From JAJZMF01 sp035702845 (lineage in GTDB: Bacteria; Actinomycetota; Acidimicrobiia; Acidimicrobiales; Palsa-688), in assembly GCA_035702845.1 (NCBI GenBank), contig DASSZK010000179.1, positions 1 through 7,250 on the forward strand: a stretch of DNA of 7,250 bases, read 5' to 3'. How positions within the stretch are numbered: position 1 is the stretch's first letter; the number at the start of each line of letters is the position of its first letter. The notes beneath the pieces were generated by a model. The model saw only the letters and a list, made by a program, of their open reading frames with translations. It was not told the DNA's origin and made no database searches. The position numbers and the translations under genes were made by a program. This document shows, piece by piece, positions 4,479 through 7,250 of the stretch.

Positions 4479-5780
4479 TCAAGAGCACGCCGGCGGAGGC
4501 TGGACGCTGGCGATGCTGCCGGCGGGCCCGTACGTGGGGACTCCGTAAACGAGCCCGTGGAAAAACGCCACCGGCGTCAAGCTCTTGCGGTCGTACTTGG
4601 TTACCGGAGCGAACAGCTCCCAGGCGGCCACGTGCCCTGATGGTGTGGCGCACGCAAGGCCGTCCCGGGAAGCCAACCAGGTTGTGTTGCCGAGGACAAT
4701 GACCACACCGGCGGTGCTAAGGAACGACTGGGGTGCCATGCCCGCAGAGGGCGAGACGAGCCCAAGGTGGGGCCCACTGAGGAAAAACTGCGCGAGCGTG
4801 TGCCCTGAGCCTCCAACAGCCCACACACCCGTCGAAGTTGCGGCGTAGAGGACGGCCTCGTCAACGCCCGGGACGGCGCGCCGGGCAACGATCTTGCCGT
4901 TGTGACCATTTACCTGCGCCACCATCGGCACCCAAGAGCGGCCCTTGGTAGCCACGTACCCCGCGTAGACGGCTTGCCCGCCAGGCTGGACCGCCAGGCT
5001 GGTGACGGCACTGGGTAAGGGTTGGCTAGCGAGGATCTCCTTGCCGGTGCTGAGGCTCATCGCTACCAACCGCTTGCCCAAAGAGGCCCAAATCTCACCC
5101 GCCGGGTCGGCGCCGGCGAAGCTCGGTGAAGCGCTGAAGCTGGCGGCCGCGCTAAGGCGGACCGCCTGTCCGAGAGAACCCGAGGCAGCGATCGTCCGCA
5201 CGTCGAAAAAGATCTGGCCTGCAGACTTGCCGCGAGTGGGGCTGATGAGGGCCAGGCTTTTGCCGACAGGGACGACCTGTGAACCGGCGGGCAGTGGCAC
5301 CTGCGAGGTAATTGCCCACTGGCCACTGCGTACGTCAAGGCGTTGCAAGTGGCTCTTGTCAGGGTGCGCGCGGTTGGGTTGCAGGCCGTACAGGTAAGGA
5401 GTCCCAGGCGCCTGCACGGGCAGGTCGCCAAAGCGCACGCCCCAGCCGTGCAACTGCTGTGGCCAAGGCTGGGCCGAGGTGATGGCGGCACGTGGGCTCG
5501 GCGTTGCTCCAGCCGTGCCTGCGACCGTCCCCAGGATGCCGACTGTCGCCAGTGCGCCGACAGTGCTCAGTGCGCCGACGGTGCTCAGTGCGCCGACGGT
5601 GCTCAGGGTGCCGATTGTGCGCAGGGCGCCGGTTGTGCTCATGGCAGCGAGCCTGGTGCGCCTCGCCTGCTTGGCGCCACGGTCTTGGCGCCTAAGCGCT
5701 GCTCGCCTCGCCGGCACTGCTTGTCTATCCGGCACTGCTTGTCTATCCGGCACTGCTTGTCTCCCCCCAGGCAGCTTCAT
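4479..5780 (-). CDS. Secreted protein of unknown function, likely beta-propeller, with repeat-built signal region
   Basis: I do not recognise a named family. The 433-aa product starts at ATG 5780, 12 bases after the MerR gene. Residues 1-46 are strongly basic and include three QAVPDR-type hexapeptides. Residues 48-91 are hydrophobic and made of six 6-residue units related to STVGAL. The AGA-TPS sequence near 90-95 is a plausible signal peptidase site, so the mature part would be outside the membrane. An internal ATG (residue 47, base 5642) would also keep the hydrophobic segment but lose the basic n-region. The mature part (about 100-433) has recurring strand patterns with turns such as LDVRSGQ, LSTGKE and VNGHNGK, alternating with small-hydrophobic segments like LAVQPGGQAVYAGY and GVWAVGG, which resemble PQQ-like or YVTN-type propeller blades. 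No catalytic motif is visible. The Shine-Dalgarno is weak (GGAC), fitting coupling to the gene before it. Confidence 0.75.
   Translation of the reverse strand: MKLPGGRQAVPDRQAVPDRQAVPARRAALRRQDRGAKQARRTRLAAMSTTGALRTIGTLSTVGALSTVGALSTVGALATVGILGTVAGTAGATPSPRAAITSAQPWPQQLHGWGVRFGDLPVQAPGTPYLYGLQPNRAHPDKSHLQRLDVRSGQWAITSQVPLPAGSQVVPVGKSLALISPTRGKSAGQIFFDVRTIAASGSLGQAVRLSAAASFSASPSFAGADPAGEIWASLGKRLVAMSLSTGKEILASQPLPSAVTSLAVQPGGQAVYAGYVATKGRSWVPMVAQVNGHNGKIVARRAVPGVDEAVLYAATSTGVWAVGGSGHTLAQFFLSGPHLGLVSPSAGMAPQSFLSTAGVVIVLGNTTWLASRDGLACATPSGHVAAWELFAPVTKYDRKSLTPVAFFHGLVYGVPTYGPAGSIASVQPPPACS
5532..5639 (-). repeat. Six 18-bp tandem repeats inside the signal region
   Basis: Units begin at 5532, 5550, 5568, 5586, 5604 and 5622. 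The plus-strand consensus is CAGTGCGCCGACGGTGCT. Units 5568-5585 and 5586-5603 are identical, 5550 differs at one base, and the outer ones are more diverged. Each encodes a hexapeptide such as STVGAL, so copy-number changes would keep the frame while lengthening or shortening the hydrophobic segment. Confidence 0.9.
5711..5764 (-). repeat. Three 18-bp tandem repeats at the start of the secreted protein
   Basis: Plus-strand unit CCGGCACTGCTTGTCTAT at 5711-5728 and 5729-5746 is identical; the copy at 5747-5764 differs only in its last two bases. On the coding strand they give QAVPDR or QAVPAR. The unit length matches the nearby array (18 bp) but the sequence is unrelated. Confidence 0.9.
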
Positions 5781-5792
5781 CGGTCCAAAAGG

Positions 5793-6290
5793 CTAGCCGG
5801 AAGCCAGTAGCCCTTCGATGCGGGCGATGCGTTCGTCTATGCCGGCGACAAAGCGCTCCAGGGCCTGGCGCTTGGCCTCTACCGTGGCCCGCAGGGTCTC
5901 CTGCAGCTCGAGCCCTTCCACCAGGAGCTGGCGGCGCTCATCGGCGGAGGTCCGCTCGTCGTGGTAGCGCTGGCGCAACTGGGCGATGCGGTCCTCTTTC
6001 TCCAAGACCGCTGAGATCTCTTCGAGCTCCAGGCCGAGCACACTTTTCAGATCGCGGATGCGGCGCACTCTGGCGAGGTCGTCGTCTGAGTAGCGGCGCA
6101 TCCCCCCGGGGGTCCGCCCGCACGGCTGCAATAAACCGAGCTCCTGGTAATAGCGCAGCGAACGCTCGGAAATGCCGAGGAGTTGTGCAGCGGCCCCGAT
6201 GCTGTAAAGGCCGTTTTCGCCAGGGAGGGCGCCGGTGACCACGGCGGAAGCCACATCGTGGGCCGGGGGCGCTACCTCCTCGATGCTCAA
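5793..6290 (-). CDS. MerR-family transcriptional regulator
   Basis: DNA-binding regulator that probably controls the adjoining exporter. The 165-aa product has a ~27-residue leader, then the MerR winged helix-turn-helix (28-70: LYSIGAAAQLLGISERSLRYYQELGLLQP, then GGMRRYSDDDL), a second helical pair through LGLELEEI, and a long charged coiled coil (about 98-160) for dimerisation. No cysteine cluster for metal sensing is seen: the only Cys (CGRTPGG) sits in the wing, so a MerR-type metal sensor is unlikely and the effector is unknown. The TTG start at 6290-6288 overlaps the exporter TGA (TTGA), so it is translated coupled to it. Regulators of this kind often sit beside the pump they control. 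The start could alternatively be further in, before LYSIG, but no other nearby start has better support. Confidence 0.88.
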   Translation of the reverse strand: MSIEEVAPPAHDVASAVVTGALPGENGLYSIGAAAQLLGISERSLRYYQELGLLQPCGRTPGGMRRYSDDDLARVRRIRDLKSVLGLELEEISAVLEKEDRIAQLRQRYHDERTSADERRQLLVEGLELQETLRATVEAKRQALERFVAGIDERIARIEGLLASG

Positions 6291-7249
6291 CGCGACCCCA
6301 GGGCACTGGAGGGGCGGCGCAGCACGGGTTCGTCCTCCAGCTCCGGTTCGGGCAGGCCAACGGCGGCTGCGTTTTCTGTTGCGCCGGCCGCCATTTCTTC
6401 AGTGGCGGGGGCGTGCTGGCCGTGCATGTAGCGCTTGCCCCGCAGGGCGCTCGCCACCATGGCGATGATGGTGGCGCCGGCGGCGAAGTCGAAGGCCAGG
6501 TGCAGGCCGTTGGCGAAAGGCTGCTCGATCAGGTGAGGGAAAAACGACCGGCCGGTCAGGTACGCCACCTGGGAGTGCGTGAGGTGCTTCAGGGCACCCG
6601 TCGGGGCCAGCAGCTGGTGGACGGGGTTGAAACCGAGGAACGCCGAGAAAAGGCTGCCAATCGGCGGCTCGTTGGCCACCAGTCGCGCTGCCTTGCCCGG
6701 TACGTGGGCGGCCGTGAGGCCGTGGTAGAGGTGCGCCGGCAACGTGGCGGCCAGGCCCAGGGTGACGATGGTAAAGAACAGGCCCATCGAGAGCACCTGG
6801 GCGGAGTTCTGGAAAGTGTTGAGCATCCCCGCACCGCTGCCACGCTGGTCGGGTGGGAGCGAGTTCATGACCGACGCCTGGTTGGGGGAGAAGAACATCC
6901 CCATGCCCACGGCGAACAGGAAGATGTACAGGGCAAACCAGACATAGCTGAAGTTCATCGGCAAGGTGTTCAGCAAAAAGAACGTAACTGCGCTGATACC
7001 CAGGCCGACGGTGGCCAGGCCCCGGGCGCCGATGCGGTCAGAGAGCAAGCCGGCGATCGGGCCCATCAACAGGATCCCGAGCGTCAGCGGGATCATGAAG
7101 ATGCCCGCCCACAAAGGGGTCTGGGCGAAGCTGTAGCCGTGCTGGGGCAGCCAGATCCCCTGCAGCCAGATGATGAGCATGAACTGCAGGCCGCCGCGGC
7201 CCATGGAGGAGAGCAGCCCGGCGAGGTTGCCCAGGGCGAACGCCCGGCT
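6287..7249 (-). CDS. DHA2-type MFS drug exporter, C-terminal part (5' end outside window)
   Basis: Integral-membrane, proton-coupled efflux transporter of the EmrB/QacA type, exporting drugs or related compounds. The frame is open to the window edge and the upstream codons SRAFALGNLAGLLSSM continue the family pattern, so the apparent ATG at 7204 is internal. Seen in order: GLQFMLIIWLQGIWLPQHG, TPLWAGIFMIPLTLGILLMG, the cytoplasmic loop GLLSDRIGARG (motif-A-like), FFLLNTLP, a helix through YIFLFAVGMGMFFSPNQASVMN (helix and loop typical of DHA2 motif C region), NTFQNSAQVLSMGLFFTIVTLG, a long extracellular loop (about residues 160-220 of the fragment), and a last helix through AFDFAAGATIIAMVASALRG. 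A ~35-residue acidic, Ala-rich cytoplasmic tail follows. The visible ~320 residues correspond to the second half of a 14-helix pump of about 500-600 aa. It overlaps the MerR gene by 4 bases. Confidence 0.92.
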   Translation of the reverse strand, partial: SRAFALGNLAGLLSSMGRGGLQFMLIIWLQGIWLPQHGYSFAQTPLWAGIFMIPLTLGILLMGPIAGLLSDRIGARGLATVGLGISAVTFFLLNTLPMNFSYVWFALYIFLFAVGMGMFFSPNQASVMNSLPPDQRGSGAGMLNTFQNSAQVLSMGLFFTIVTLGLAATLPAHLYHGLTAAHVPGKAARLVANEPPIGSLFSAFLGFNPVHQLLAPTGALKHLTHSQVAYLTGRSFFPHLIEQPFANGLHLAFDFAAGATIIAMVASALRGKRYMHGQHAPATEEMAAGATENAAAVGLPEPELEDEPVLRRPSSALGSR

Positions 7250-7250
7250 G

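Noticed and set aside
4601..4909. Minus-strand alternate frame inside the secreted-protein gene
   Set aside because: It overlaps the continuous 433-residue frame and has no family features.
5532..5764. CRISPR-like arrays
   Set aside because: The 18-bp units are directly tandem with no spacers and encode in-frame hexapeptides.
5711..5780. The QAVPDR repeats as a non-coding element
   Set aside because: The 18-bp unit keeps the frame and ATG 5780 is 12 bases after the MerR stop, so coding is the simpler reading, though not proven.

Overview
This is a high-GC window whose convincing complete or near-complete genes all lie on the minus strand, so the text runs in transcription order, from high to low coordinates. 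GC-rich codons, GTG/TTG starts and the family types (DHA2 efflux pump, RES/Xre and HipBA toxin-antitoxin genes close to actinobacterial relatives as I remember them) suggest an actinomycete-like bacterium. I cannot name the genus.

Region 1 (7249-3735) reads as one tightly packed operon: the 3' part of a DHA2-type MFS exporter cut by the window edge, a MerR-family regulator coupled to it by a 4-base TTGA overlap, a secreted protein of unknown function whose signal region is built from in-frame 18-bp tandem repeats, and an SRAP (YedK/HMCES) protein that protects abasic sites in single-stranded DNA. Gaps after the overlap are only about 12 bases.

Region 2 (3734-1304) is a toxin-antitoxin island. 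A promoter region with repeated TCTCAACC/GGTTGAGA boxes precedes an Xre/MbcA-like antitoxin, a RES-domain toxin, a HipB-like antitoxin and a HipA-type kinase. It looks partly decayed. The RES frame has no ATG, GTG or TTG start and follows the antitoxin in the same frame after a TAG. The HipB start is a CTG. HipA keeps its start and first ~25 residues, then jumps by a frame-breaking deletion to the glycine-loop and kinase part.

Region 3 (1303-269) holds an intergenic stretch with two palindromes sharing the core GGACGTCC, a possible plus-strand remnant of a response-regulator C-terminus, and a lipoprotein gene (lipobox LAAC, fibronectin-III-like domain, F5/8 type C domain) whose signal peptide and body are in different frames. 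A hairpin just after its stop may be its terminator. In bases 1-235 I see no supportable gene.

The strongest leads are the tandem RES/Xre + HipBA island with its missing start, in-frame TAG and truncated kinase, and the repeat-built export signal. Frameshifts and start losses in one window could be real decay or sequencing error, and that should be settled first.
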